A DNA stretch of 64,000 nt from Glandiceps talaboti (taxonomy: Eukaryota > Hemichordata > Enteropneusta > Spengelidae): contig NC_135562.1 in assembly GCF_964340395.1 (NCBI RefSeq), forward strand, positions 2,137,501 to 2,201,500. Direction: 5' to 3'. Shown here in pieces: positions 40,103-55,210 of the stretch (position 1 is its first letter; every line of letters begins with the position of its first letter). A program made the translations under genes and the position numbers. The notes beneath the pieces are model-generated. The model had not been told where the DNA came from. It worked only from the letters and a program-made list of their open reading frames with translations, and did not search any database.

Positions 40103-40380
40103 CTAGCTATTGTGACAGAGAAAGTACCGGGGGTACATGTATGTAGGAATCACATAAGTTAGCTAGCTATCGCGACAGAGAAAGTACCGGGGGTACATGT
40201 ATGTAGGAATCACATAAGTTAGCTAGCTATCGCGACAGAGAAAGTACCGGGGGTACATGTATGTAGGAATCACATAAGTTAGCTAGCTATCGCGACAGAG
40301 AAAGTACCGGGGGTACATGTATGTAGGAATCACATAAGTTAGCTAGCTATCGCAACAGAGAAAGTACCGGAGGGTATGTG
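40081..40380 (+). repeat. 60-bp tandem array starting inside the last codons of gene B
   Basis: Five units of exactly 60 bp. The first overlaps the final codons and TAG stop (40100-40102) of gene B. Units 2-4 are identical, unit 1 differs slightly (TTGTGA for TCGCGA) and unit 5 decays at its end. Each unit holds the palindromic stretches TAGCTAGCTA and GTACCGGGGGTAC. Confidence 0.97.
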
Positions 40381-40398
40381 TATTTTAAAACCCATGTC

Positions 40399-40545
40399 TT
40401 TGTAAAAACATTGGTAGACTGGAACCATCTGGACAATAGTACTGTGTGAGCTAAATCTTGTGATGCCTTTAAAATGGCAGTCACTGTCAAAAGTCATTCT
40501 GACTAATGGTCTCCCCCAGTGCATTATTCCTTACCCAAGACGTAC
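40399..40545 (+). mobile_element. LINE 3' fragment, copy 2
   Basis: The plus strand matches the minus strand at 14860-15010: TTGGTAGACTGGAACCATCT, then AAATGGCAGTCACTGTCAAA and TTACCCAAGACGTACACCGT. The frame reads LVDWNHLDN...KSCDAFKMAV but is broken by a stop. It lies directly after the 60-bp array. Confidence 0.65.
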
Positions 40546-40719
40546 ACCGTAATTTTACAGTTACAGAATGGTCGACCTACTCTCACACCCATCTCAATTG
40601 TAAAACTACTAACTTTACAATGTAGTAAGAAGTCATTAAGTCTGTAATGAAATACTTCAGTGACGCCACTGATTACTTCAAACTATTGATTGCTTCATTA
40701 TCATCATCAGATCACAAGT

Positions 40720-40790
40720 ATCTGTCAGGTGGCTGAGTGGTTAAAGGGCCATCATCCCAGGTCATCGTGTTAATGTTATTTTAATAAAGA
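40720..40790 (+). mobile_element. tRNA-like SINE 5' fragment
   Basis: TCAGGTGGCTGAGTGGTTAA resembles a polymerase III A box and GGTCATCGTGTTAATG follows; the rest of a SINE is missing and AATAAAG occurs at its end. Short and degraded. Confidence 0.45.
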
Positions 40791-40864
40791 TTACATGGAA
40801 TCATTCCTTTGTTCTGAACCAACTTTTTCTGTATCTCTACCAAACAACCAGTTTTCACATCTAC

Positions 40865-41150
40865 ATAATAATAATAACAATCTTTATTTGTCCAAATAAA
40901 ATCAGAAATTTTATTAAATGTAATAAATGGTTGCCACAAGAGCAGTGCCCTAGTGTTGGAGAAGCAGGAGGAAACCGGAGTACCCGGGGGAAACCTGTGT
41001 TGTTCAGCAGGGTCAAACTGAGCATCCCCCTTCTTACATACAAACCTAGTTAATTTTTAATCAAACTGAGCCAACATTTGGCGAGGTCAAACCCAGGCTG
41101 CAGAGATAAGAGGCATACGTATGAGCTAACCGCTCGGCCACCGACAACAG
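40865..41150 (-). mobile_element. tRNA-derived SINE, well-preserved minus copy
   Basis: Read on the minus strand: GTCGGTGGCCGAGCGGTTAG (A box), GCAGCCTGGGTTTGACC (B box), a core with CCCGGGTACTCCGGTTTCCT, and a tail ATAAAGATTGTTATTATTAT. This is the best copy of the family seen at 10061-10404 and allows the tRNA-like head to be recognised. Confidence 0.8.
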
Positions 41151-41177
41151 AACTACATTTTAATCCTAATCCTAAAC

Positions 41178-41445
41178 TGAAGTGATCCATTAAACAACTT
41201 GTCTCTTACTACTGCAGTCAGGGTTTGAACCAAAAAATCGTTGTTTGGCTAAGCCATACTCCAAAGTAAAAAGAATGTCTCAGTTTAAATCTACCAAATA
41301 ACACTGATTTTTCCCTGGCAGGCACTCTTATTTCCATCAGAACACTGAACTCATGAGGGTTGGCTGCATTGCCTCACTGGTCTTCTTGGGAACAAGTTTA
41401 TAAAAACTTACAGAACTATCCAGTTTAAATAGAGATTATGTATTA
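41178..41445 (+). mobile_element. tRNA-derived SINE, degraded plus copy
   Basis: It aligns with 10061-10330: ACTTGTCTCTTACTACTGCA, CAGGGTTTGAACC as B box, AACACTGAACTCATGAGGG, and AACTATCCAGTTTAAATAGA leading to the tail. It is head-to-head with the minus copy beside it. Confidence 0.65.
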
Positions 41446-41794
41446 TCCTCATCAGCTGATCAGCTGTGTTTGAAGTTAAAATCCATAACCCTATGGAGAT
41501 GACTCAGACTTTTCTACAAATGTAATTATTATTGTTAGCATGTGTATGTAACTATAGGATTAAAGTCAGATGGAAAGTAGTACAATATATTTATGACCTA
41601 TGACCTGTGTTATGCAAACTATAGTTGACATTGTACAGATATCAGTTCTCACCAATTCTCAAAATAAATCTTAATAAAGTTATCACATCAATTCTAACCT
41701 CTATGTACTCTGATTGCATTCATAAAGTAAATAAACATCAGTAAATTATAAATAACATTGAGAGAGTAGTGAGTGACAGACAGACAGAGTGAGT

Positions 41795-41834
<40 letters not shown>

Positions 41835-42249
41835 AACAAAGAAGACAAAGACTTGAAAAGACTCAAACAAATCCCTGGGTTTTCCTTACAATAACACCAG
41901 GACTCGGGAGCATGATCTACATGATGTGTGGGAGAGATTTTTTTGTGTTTTCAATGGTCCTAACATTTCGTGGTGGCACTAGCTGTTTCAGTGAACAGTG
42001 GTATCAGATATTCCGTTATGAAAACCCTCCAGAATTTTATGTGCTTCGTACATTTGGGAGCGAAAATCTTACTAAACACAGTACAACATGATTGTGTACA
42101 GAGAGTCAGCTCAGCTACATGCATGTGTGTGTGATATTTTTCTTCCGTACTAAACTACGCCCTCCCAAGACTTGAGTAGGTGATTGTAATTAGTTTGTTC
42201 GTTTTTCCATTCCTCGGTGATGCTGCTAAACTCACAAAACCAGTAGGAC

Positions 42250-45698
<3,449 letters not shown>

Positions 45699-45930
45699 GA
45701 GACAATCTCAACTTGCACTAGCTGCATCTCAGATATTTTTTTTACATCAAATAACCAAAGATATATTCACTAGAAATTGGTCAGTTACTTATACAAAGAC
45801 ATCGTATCTGTTAATTAGTGGTCAGTACTATCTGTGTTGACACGTTTGAATCTTGATTGAAAACTCAGATTTGAATCTGTCACTAGGTTAAAACTGTCCT
45901 AGTTATAACTTTTCAATCATAAAACCACAT

Positions 45931-46090
45931 TATATTCACTGAAAATTGTTAAAATACCAATAATTGGACATTGTACATGTTAATCAGTGGTCAATATTAT
46001 ATACATAAGTAGTACTAGTACAGTATCAGGATGAAATCATGATTATTATTGAGGGCACTGATTTTTTGGGTGCAGACCCAAAATTCAATT
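45931..46090. repeat. direct repeat right of gene C exon 3
   Basis: Partner of 43691-43838, sharing GAAAATTGTTAAAATACCAA and GGTGCAGACCC in the same order and orientation. Confidence 0.65.
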
Positions 46091-47366
46091 TCATATGTTT
46101 TATCGTGTATGCAACTAAAAAACTGCATTAAACTGTTTTTAAAACTGCAACTGCAATACTAGATAGGGTGTATGACATTATGTGTAAGTTATTGTACCTA
46201 ACAAAACATTTTTTTAATGTTCCCATGGCAACTAGTACAGCCTGTTGCAATGTTCTGTTATTGTGTAATACAGGCATAAATAATTCACACCCAGGTCAGT
46301 TCAATCTTAGTACACCACTCCTTTTTATAGAGGCACCTCTTTATGAAGTAGTGATTAAAATGTTAAAAAGTCAAAAAAAAGAAAAGAAAGATGTAGAGGG
46401 AGATAAAAGGGATGCTATGTGATGGAAATACCTTTCCTCATTCCTTTAGACATGTCATTCTTGCATTGTTCAATGAGGATATTCATTCCCCCCCCCCCCC
46501 CCACTGTCTATGCTATATTGCCATATTGTACTTTATGTTGGTGCAGAAGTAATTTATTTTAATTTATGTTCAGGTTACCTACCTTGCAGTCATTTTGAAA
46601 GAAGTATCACAAAAGGACACTCCACATGAGAAAAGTGAGGGCTAAAATCACATGACAGTGCATGAAGCAGTCCACAAAATGTAGGAACAAAGTTAGTAAA
46701 ATGCTGTGACTAGTTGAGAATGCAACCAGCTTTTGCCACGAAACACTTAGTCTGGATGTCAATGTGGTATGGAATCATCTCTAACCCATTAACTCCATGA
46801 GAGGATTGAACTAGACTATGAAACATTAAGAAATATTTGTATAGGAGGCTATATTACTTAACTATCATGGCCCTCACATCTGTTCTAAAAGCTGCCCCCG
46901 AGCAGCATACCTAGTGACCAAATTATACAAACTTTCGTTTTTGTGGTATCTGACATAAGGCGTATATTCAGACTGCAGACTAGTGTCAGAGACCCATGAC
47001 AGCTTAATCTTTAGGCAAGTGAGCAGTCTCTCAGACAAGCAGAATTTAGAAACCAGTAACAACTTACCTTAACTGTTGAAAATCTGAGACTGGCCTTATA
47101 ACTGATGACATCAGAACTGTTATGGAGGATTGTGTAACTTGGAGGAGCATCCATTGACTGAATACAATTAACTAACTATCCAGTATGCATAATTAATATA
47201 CATAGTAAACCAAAAACATTTCAGATTGACAACATTTGGTTTATGAGAAATTATAGGCACTGGTTTAGTTGAAATGGGAGCTAATGCTTTGTAAATACCA
47301 TTGTTGTCTATTAATTGTCAAATTGTGAATTTGTAAAAGCAAATGTAGGCAAAGTTTATTTAGTAT

Positions 47367-47572
47367 TAGTCTAGTTCCTGACGACCATGTTCCGATTTTA
47401 CACTATGTTATCTACACACATAAGGTAATGTGATACACATATGGTAATGTGATACACATAATGGGATACACATAATAAGGTAATGTGTGAAGATAACATA
47501 GTGCATAGACCCTCCACGTGGAGGGTGTATGCATAGTGTAAAATCAGAACATGGTCGTCAGGAACTAGACTA
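47367..47572. mobile_element. foldback element family (TAGTCTAG), 206-bp copy
   Basis: Inverted ends TAGTCTAGTTCCTGACGACC and, reversed, the same, extend through ATGTTCCGATTTTACACTAT, so the arms are about 45 nt. TA lies at both outer edges, as expected for a mariner-like TA target duplication. A small inner hairpin (CCCTCCACGTGGAGGG) is present near the right arm. Confidence 0.8.
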
Positions 47573-47959
47573 ATTTAGTATATACTGATTGAATAGGAAG
47601 TAAGTATAATAATTATTTGTTGTATGGTGACCTGTAAACTGCATGCTTCTTACAGCACTGTCTGAAACATACCCATTGCTTCAGCAGAAATGTGTGCTCC
47701 GCTTGTGAGAATGTTTGTCTAGAGGCGATTTGTGGCTTTGAATCTGAAGATCTCCTTTCAATTCAAGGCTATGGATAGCCTCTAAGGTGTATAGAGACTA
47801 ACCTTGGAATATAAACTCAGTGAAATGTACTTCTATAATTTTTTTTTATTTTGTAACCTCTAGGTCAACTCCTACTTATGAGTATTATACAGATGTTGTA
47901 GTGCAATTCAAATTCATTCACCAAATTTGAAACACATTAAAACATTTAAAACTGATTGA

Positions 47960-48018
47960 TCGATTGTTTGTTTGGTTGGTTGGTTGATTGATTGATTGAT
48001 TGATTGATTGATCAATTA

Positions 48019-48059
<41 letters not shown>

Positions 48060-48105
48060 GGGACTGTTTGACTATTGGTTGAGTGGCTATATTTATTGTT
48101 GGTTG

Positions 48106-48152
<47 letters not shown>

Positions 48153-48252
48153 AATAGTTTGAGTGGTTATATTTATTTATTTCTTGACTGACTGACTGAC
48201 TGACTGACTGACTGACTGATTGATTGATTGATTGATTGATTGACTGATTGAT
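47960..48252. repeat. (TTGA)n/(TTGG)n/(CTGA)n tetranucleotide array
   Basis: Several runs of TTGA units with TTGG and CTGA variants and short unique interruptions, about 0.25 kb before the start of gene D. Confidence 0.95.
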
Positions 48253-48376
48253 TGATAATAAAACAGTAGTTTTAATTTGCAACCTTTACCTGATATATAA
48301 TGAATCAAGTGCTAGTGACATGAAAAAAGTGTACTGGCCGGGGATACAAAACTGAAGTATATATAATCCGAGTGAA

Positions 48377-48387
48377 TGGCGCCCTCT
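48377..48387. promoter_or_regulatory. TGGCGCCCTCT element upstream of gene D
   Basis: Variant of the element before genes A and B, 101 bp before the ATG, although the surrounding sequence is otherwise diverged. That makes conservation by function more likely than by recent copying. Confidence 0.35.
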
Positions 48388-48487
48388 GTCACAATAGAAT
48401 GAATGGCTTTTAGTTTGTTTGTTCGTTTCCCAGCTGATTTTTTACAACAATACAGAGACGACTCAACTATGATATTTTAACCCCACT

Positions 48488-51311
48488 ATGGAAACTACAG
48501 CTCGCTATATGTTTGGTTCCAGACGTGACAAAAGTAATTTGTCATTTGAGTTTTCACTCGCCGACGGTATTGTGTTCTCTTGCAACGTTAGAGGTAAGAT
48601 AACCCGTCAACAAGCTGCGCCATGGTCAAGTACACACGATCTTTGTGTTTGGTGACGAATGTCTGTCCTGTGCAAGGCTGTAGTATCTACAGCACTCACA
48701 CAAACTGGTAACTCACGAGTCACACAAATACTCGTAACTAGTCCTGCTTGCAGACGGTACACAGGTCTAGATTTTACTGACATGACCCCCAGGACGACTT
48801 CTCCGTATGTAAGCAGGACTAACTCGTAACCCGTGATTTGTTCAGGGTGTAGATTTATCGATAATATTGGACTTGATCGACTCTTGGTAGTTTGCCTTAC
48901 CTGCTGGACATGAAATACAAGTCTGAGACTAACCATTGGCTTCCCATGGTAGAATATGATCACTATATATATAATAAAGGCTCAATGGAAATACCTACAA
49001 TTTGATAACAATTGTAGCTTGTATGTGAGGTCAGAATTACCTAATACGTTGATCCACAGAAAATTTCTTATTTGTCTGTGGTGGATCACAGAAGATGCTA
49101 CACTTCAAACGTAGCCCAACAAAAACCGTAGAATAGTCAGCCCCACAGAAAACCAGAAGTTGGCATCGGCACTTTGACAAGATTGTTCATTTATGTAGTA
49201 CAATACTTCACATCCAGTGACCAGTCCCTTGTGAATTGTTCATTCTGTCACTTTTAAATTATTGTACTTGTGTACTTGTAATGTTTCACCACATTGTACA
49301 GGTTAATTAATTTGTTGAAGGAACTTTCACAAATACAATCAAATGTGTGTACATGATATAAATGTAGGGTTTTGAGCAAATTGAGGATGTGAAACTTGCA
49401 TGCAACCAGATGTTAGTACATCTAGTAAGTGGTTGTAACACGGAGACTGTGTATCCAAATATTCAAGTTAGTTTTAGACACTGTGATCATGGAGGTATAA
49501 GGGCAGACTCTCCTTATAGTTATACCACCATGCTGTGATACATCAGTACTTTATTTGAATTCATTGCCATCTGTCGTCAAGTTTGCAGGTGTGGTGATGA
49601 TGAGTTCTGAGTTTATCATGGGGTCGCAGTCTAGTTCCTGACGACTGTATTCCGATTTTACACTACGTTATCTTCACACATTACGTCTAGTCAATGTTGT
49701 TACTCTCGCACAGAATTCTGTGTCGTCCCCCCCCCCCCAACAGTGTTCATATAATTTATTATAAACATGACGTTGTGTCCCTACTTGATTTTAGTTTAAT
49801 TAGACTGGAGGTGGAGTCCTGGTTGGATATTTGCATATCGTATCAGTCCAGCTGTAATAATGAATATTAATGAGCGATGACAACTGAGTCTGTCAATTTG
49901 TGATGGATTACTACTGACATGCACGGTTGAGCTTCTCCCAGCATGGGGTTGAACCACATTTAATGCCTTGAGTAACGAGATTGACAACTTAGACGTAATG
50001 TGTGTAGATAACAGTGTGTAAAATTGGAATACAGTCATCAGGAATTAGACTAGGGGCCGCATTGCTTGTGGGGTTGTCTCTAGAATGGGGCTACTTAACG
50101 AATTATGGAGTGGGCTGCCTTCTCTTGTATTTGTGTGTATAACTATTACTGTTCACTGATACAAATTGATATCAAACTGAATTTTTTTTTCAGAGTTTGA
50201 TCAGCCAGAGAACCAGAATAACAACAAACTTTTAGATTGGTTTATGAAATACAGTAAAGAAGTAATACACAGGTTGGAAAACAACACTGCTACAAACAGA
50301 GGTGAGCTAAAAAAAAAATACATTTAATTTACAACTGCAGAGAGAGATATATCTGTAAGTTATTTGCCTCAGTATAATATTTAGACTGTAAGGCACATCA
50401 TGTCACACTGCCCTCAGAGACCTTGATGGGAAAGGGGTTGACCGATATATGGCAGGGGGCGCCCAACAAAATGTACCTACCAGACTATAAAGTTAGGAAA
50501 ACATGGTCAAGTTTGTTTTGCTCACTAAAATACAATCCATATGGCAGCTAGTGTAAAGAAGAAATATTGAAATAAAGATTTTATATGAATATTGTACATC
50601 CATTAGAACCATATCAATCATTTGATTTATAAAGCACCAGTTTCCACAACAATGTAGAGTTCAGAGGTGCTGTACAGTTAGAATGCTCTAGAGAATAGAT
50701 ATGTCTGGAAGTTCTTTATGAAGGCGTTAGTTGTCAGTTTTAACATGTCTTGATAAGTTGACACATAATGATTAGATAGGAATGGTCATGACCAAGTTTG
50801 TTGTACGTCTCTGTCAGATAACTTAATTTCACTCAACTTTTGATTCTTTTAAAACAGATCTATAGTATTTGCGAACATATGAATGTTAATTTAGCAGAGT
50901 TTAATGCAAGCACACACACACGCACACATGCACGCACATACCCATGCACATACACACATACATTCACACATAGGTGTGCACACACACTCTTTCACATGTC
51001 ATACATACATACATACATACATACATACACACACATATGCACATACACACGTGTGTGCACATGCACTCTTTCACATACAATACATACATATGTACGTACG
51101 TACGTACGTACGTACGTACGTACATACATACATACATACATACATACATACATACATACATACATACATACACACATGCACATACACGTGTGTGCACATG
51201 CACTCTCACATACAATACATACTTAGTATGATACATACATACATTCATACATACGTATGTACGTACGTACATACATACATGTACATACATACACACACAC
51301 ACACGCACACA

Positions 51312-51347
<36 letters not shown>

Positions 51348-52642
51348 GCCACAGCCACAGCAGTCTCTCTTTTAATATGAGGTAGAAATTGATAGAAATC
51401 AGATAAACAAGGTAATTAATTGATATATGCATCTGATTTGTTGTTACAGAGAAATTGAGTATCGTCAACTTTATCAGTCAGATTGGACTAAATGACAAGG
51501 AGAATACACCTCCAGTAAGGAAAGAAAGAGAACGGAATATTACTCAAAATGATACCATATCTGAACATGTAAAAGACGTTAAAGAAACTGTATGGCAAGC
51601 TTCAGATTGTGCTGTAAAATTATCACGTAGCAGTAGTCCAGTGATCAAAGATAATGATGAACCAGAAGGAGGTACACAGCTGATTGGCTCTAGACATGCA
51701 GTGTGTGATATGACAAGGGCTAAAATTATCCAATCTTATGAACAGAGTGCCGCTTTTGTTGAAAGTGAAAACTATACAACAAAACCTAGTGATGCACCAA
51801 TCAAACAAGAGGAAATACCAGTATGTCTGGATAAAGAGGATGAACTCAGAAATGATGATGATGGTAGTAGTCATAGTAACACTTGGGGAGAAAGCAATGA
51901 ATTTCATCAACACAGTCAGCCGGATGACATGAGGCAATGTGATGTCGAAGATGATGATGATTATGATGATGATGACGATGTTGATGATGATGTTGATGAT
52001 GTTGTTTTTATTGAAAGTGTTAGTGATTACTCCCATGCAATGTCCCAGTCATCTCTGACACTCTTTCAATGTCAAGATTGTGGGTGCAGTTTTTCAGAAA
52101 AAGCCGCCCTCACTGCTCACATGAAATCACGTAGATGTGAACCTAGTGACAACATGGCTACATCAGTGGAGCAAACAATTCGTCTGGAGTCACAGAATCG
52201 TGACATATATGATCTAGAACGACACATGCTTTTACACAACCGTGAGAAAACATTCCCATGTCGTATTTGTGAGAGACTCTTTACAGAAAAGGCTGATTTA
52301 AAAATGCATGAGTTAATCCATGCAACAGAACAGAGACAGTCACATATCATGATCAAAAACTTCCCATGTGAACTCTGTGGGAAAGCTTTCACACAAAGAA
52401 GGTCCCTTATACGTCATATGCAAATTCATACAGATGAAAAACCATACCAATGTCAAGTATGCGGGAAGAAATGTACACAAAAAATACATCTTACCATACA
52501 TATGAGAAAACACACAGGTCAACGACCCTATGGATGTCAGATATGTGGTAAAACATACATTGCTAGGGGTGACTTGAATGCTCATATTAAAAGAGTGCAT
52601 AAAGTGATAAAACATCCTTCATATAGGCATGCCTTTAGTTGA
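48488..52642 (+). CDS. zinc-finger gene D: novel N-terminal module, acidic linker, C2H2 fingers with two degenerate
   Basis: Exons 48488-48593, 50194-50301 and 51450-52642 give 468 residues; phase-1 introns of 1.6 and 1.1 kb. Exon 1 is the shortest of the five but keeps FEFSLADGIVFSCNV; exon 2 keeps LLDWFMKYSKEVIHRLENNT. DKENTPP lies at 87-93. The linker lacks the 14-residue repeats. SUMO-consensus IKQE is at 189-192, then a long Asp run coded by GAT repeats and the SUMO-interaction-like DVVFIESV (255-262). Finger 1 (about 277) ends HMKSRRC, with Cys in place of the last His. A following finger has lost its cysteines and keeps only LERHMLLH. Four intact fingers follow, linked by TDEKPY and TGQRPY. 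AATAAA is at 52758. Nuclear DNA-binding role inferred. Confidence 0.87.
49629..50050. mobile_element. foldback element family (TAGTCTAG), 422-bp copy in intron 1 of gene D
   Basis: Ends GTCTAGTTCCTGACGACTGT and inverted counterpart. The interior includes ACTGGAGGTGGAGTCCTGGT and GTGATGGATTACTACTGACA, which also occur, inverted, in the copy at 54032-54409. A poly-C run lies inside at 49728-49738. Confidence 0.75.
50605..50685. repeat. interspersed repeat fragment, copy 2, in intron 2 of gene D
   Basis: Related to 17746-17830 by block order (ATCAATCA, TATAAAGCACCAGTTTCC, CAATGTAGAG, AGGTGCTGTACA). Confidence 0.4.
50908..51350. repeat. complex CA/CATA/GTAC microsatellite in intron 2 of gene D
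   Basis: About 440 bp of CA-rich repeats, CATA tetranucleotides and two GTAC runs. GTACGTAC stretches are self-complementary. It ends about 100 bp before exon 3. Frames in it are artefacts. Confidence 0.95.
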
Positions 52643-52754
52643 GGTAGCTATAGATGTAAATATCTTACAGGAAATTTCATTTTAGCTTGCAAATGCTATT
52701 AAACAATGTATCAAGATCAGTGAGACTGATGACAAGGTTTCATGTTGAGATAGA

Positions 52755-52927
52755 CACAATAAAGATAACACACAAACATCCCTTACAGTGTCTGCTCTGT
52801 AGACACAGTAAAGATAACACATAAACATCACTTACATCATGTCTGCTCTGCATTTTGTTAATGATATAAAAAAAAGACAATACAGAGTATACACCGTAAG
52901 AGTTGTTTGTGTGTTATCTTTATTGTA
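52755..52927. repeat. inverted repeat with 22-nt perfect arms after gene D
   Basis: ACAATAAAGATAACACACAA (52756 on) is repeated inverted at 52905-52926. A diverged direct copy of the left arm region also lies at 52805-52830. The left arm contains the AATAAA likely used for gene D. Confidence 0.6.
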
Positions 52928-53406
52928 TCAGTTAATTTTACACATTGCTTAAGCTCTTCAATATTTTTATTTTTCTTATATTTTTAAGTTAATTTCATCA
53001 CAGGCAAGTCAAAATTACACAATACCATACAATTTTTACATATATACCCAAAACACTAGCAACAAGCAAACAATAAAACATATAACACAGTCTGTAAATA
53101 GAATGGACAAACAGGTGCCAAGCACCTCTACTCTGTCCACCCAATGCCATATTTCAGTGTTTACAATGTAAACATAACCCATCCACCTATTCTAATGTTG
53201 GACACATTTGTAGCCGAGAGTAGAATCTAAGTGTATTGACTTCAGTGCTTCCCTTCTTCTACACCAGTGTTCTACACCTAGGAGAAGGAGAAGTCATGAA
53301 CCAAATGTTGTTCATGTAAATGAGTTAACCCCCAACTGTTAGAATGTCCTGATCAATCTGATTAAAATCTGATGGGGTGAATATAGCTCCATTTCTTAAT
53401 TTATCT

Positions 53407-53502
53407 CAATTTCCTTCATTTATTGTCATTTTTTCGGTTTGTTTGTTCCGGGAGTGATCACTGCCCCAGAACAAACACAACGACAATAAATGACGGAAAT
53501 TG
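53407..53502. mobile_element. 96-bp foldback element
   Basis: The arms CAATTTCCTTCATTTATTGT and, reversed, CAATTTCCGTCATTTATTGT continue through TGTTTGTTC to a palindromic centre around GTGATCAC. Nearly the whole element can fold on itself. Confidence 0.6.
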
Positions 53503-53741
53503 GCTGCCCCAGATTGTGTCCTGATATGGCAAATGTACCATATTTTATTTGAACTGCCCACAATAAACACTAACTTGGGGGGGGGGGGGGGGGGGATTTT
53601 GTGCATAATTTTAATGATTTTGTTTGCATTTGAAATTTCATCTCAGCTCATGCTCATTACTCAAGGCATAGAAAAAGGACAGAATTGAAAGTGATATGCT
53701 TAGATTGTAGACTAGCAGATTGTTGAGAGATTCAATGAAAA

Positions 53742-53820
53742 TAGTCTAGTTCCTGACGACAGTGTTCCGATTCACACAGTAATGTGTAAAATCGGAACAC
53801 AGTTATCAGGAACTAGACTA
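53742..53820. mobile_element. foldback element family (TAGTCTAG), 79-bp copy
   Basis: Almost pure palindrome: the arms TAGTCTAGTTCCTGACGACA and GTGTTCCGATT meet their inverted copies with a loop of about 15 nt. TA lies at both ends. Confidence 0.8.
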
Positions 53821-54031
53821 CATTGAAAAGAACCTATGTTATTAAGAGACAGTAAAATTGTAACTTTTACCTGTTTGTTAATAAAAATATGAATGTTGGT
53901 GATGAGTGTCATTTTACTTCGAATATCAGCATGATAATCATTATAGTTGCTAAACATTGGATAAATGTGTGCTCAATACTACACTGCCAAAGTTGTCCTC
54001 TTTTAACAATACTGGGATTCAGTAGTGTTAT

Positions 54032-54409
54032 TAGTCTAGTTCTAAACTGGTACAGTATTACGTATAAAAACTCCATTACTTTACCAGTCTAGTCAAGGCA
54101 GTTACGAAAGATATTAAGTTGTGGTGCTCCCCTGGAGTGAGGGAAGGGCAAAAGGCGCATGTCAGTAGTAATCCATCACAAACTGACAGGCTGTCATCAT
54201 TGGACTGCACTGATATGCTAATGTCCAACCAGGACTCCACCTCCAGTCTGTTTAAACTGAAATCATGTGGGGACGCGACGATGTCATCATGTTGATATGA
54301 ACATGGTTGGGGGAGCACAGAATCATTTGCTCGAACAACTGCCTTGACTAGACTGGTAAAGTAATTAAGTTTTTAATACGTAATACTGTACTAGTTTAGA
54401 ACTAGACTA
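54032..54409. mobile_element. foldback element family (TAGTCTAG), 378-bp copy
   Basis: Starts TAGTCTAGTTCTAAACTGGT and ends with the inverted form; the arms are about 75 nt with a few mismatches. The interior shares two blocks, inverted, with the 422-bp copy in gene D. Confidence 0.75.
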
Positions 54410-55210
54410 TAGTGCTATAGGCATTGAGATGCCTCTGTGTGTGTGTGTGTGTGTGTGAAAATGACTTAGTAAAAGAATCGATTGGCTAATTGCTGTGAAC
54501 TTCATCTAAGATCAGTTTATATTTTTTGGGGTCTTGGTTGATTTTTCAAGGCAAAGTGATTGAATTAACAATATGCAAATTTGGCTGAAAAAATCATTCA
54601 TTATGAAAATGACTTGTCAAATTTAAAAGCTGTATCAGCTTGCTTTGTATGACACAAGCACGTTATCATCAAAGTATGCAAAAAATGTAAGAAATTTCAA
54701 GAACATCTAATAAACGCTGACACACCAGCAGTAATATCATCCTCTGCTTTTATTTGGCAGCCTGCGTGCTGATTCAAGTCTTACTGTAGACTAATAAGAA
54801 ATGATGTGTAACAAATTTCATTATAAACTAAATTTATCAGTATACTTTCTCTATATTTGTTGTTACATGTGTTTAACTTCACTGCCAAGTGAGCCCCTGA
54901 TCCTAAAGGGATGCAATAAAGAAATGAAGAAGTATAGCTATCCATGTATAATTTCTTTATTTGTACATGTTTGGTTATTTATTTGTTTTTTGTTTGTTTG
55001 TTTGTTTGTTTGTTTGCTTGCTTGCTCTATTTCTGTTTCTGACTTCCCTGTCAAAAAAGTTTATGAATTATACAGTTGATGATAATACAAAATAATGATG
55101 TTATTAGGTTTTTACGTTCAAAAAAAAACGTTGTCGGTGATTGGTCCAGAAAGTATTATTTCTATAGTCTTAAAATACTACTTATAGTATTTTCCGGAGG
55201 AATCACTGGC

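Larger units (their letters stand above)
40546..42249. other. intergenic region between genes B and C, rich in SINEs
   Basis: No gene recognised. Three SINE pieces lie at 40720-41450. A (GACA)n microsatellite is at about 41775-41832. The promoter of gene C lies at the right end and includes ACTACGCCCTCCC at about 42166, a weak relative of the element before genes A, B and D. Confidence 0.5.
45699..48487. other. intergenic region between genes C and D
   Basis: No gene recognised. It contains the gene C 3' region with a direct repeat (45931-46090), a poly-C run (46489-46502), a foldback element (47367-47572), a TTGA-type array (47960-48252) and the promoter of gene D. Confidence 0.5.

Noticed and set aside
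50840-51468. Several long His/Thr/Tyr-rich and Cys/Val-rich frames in intron 2 of gene D
   Set aside because: They are read from CA, CATA and GTAC repeats inside an intron defined by good splice sites.
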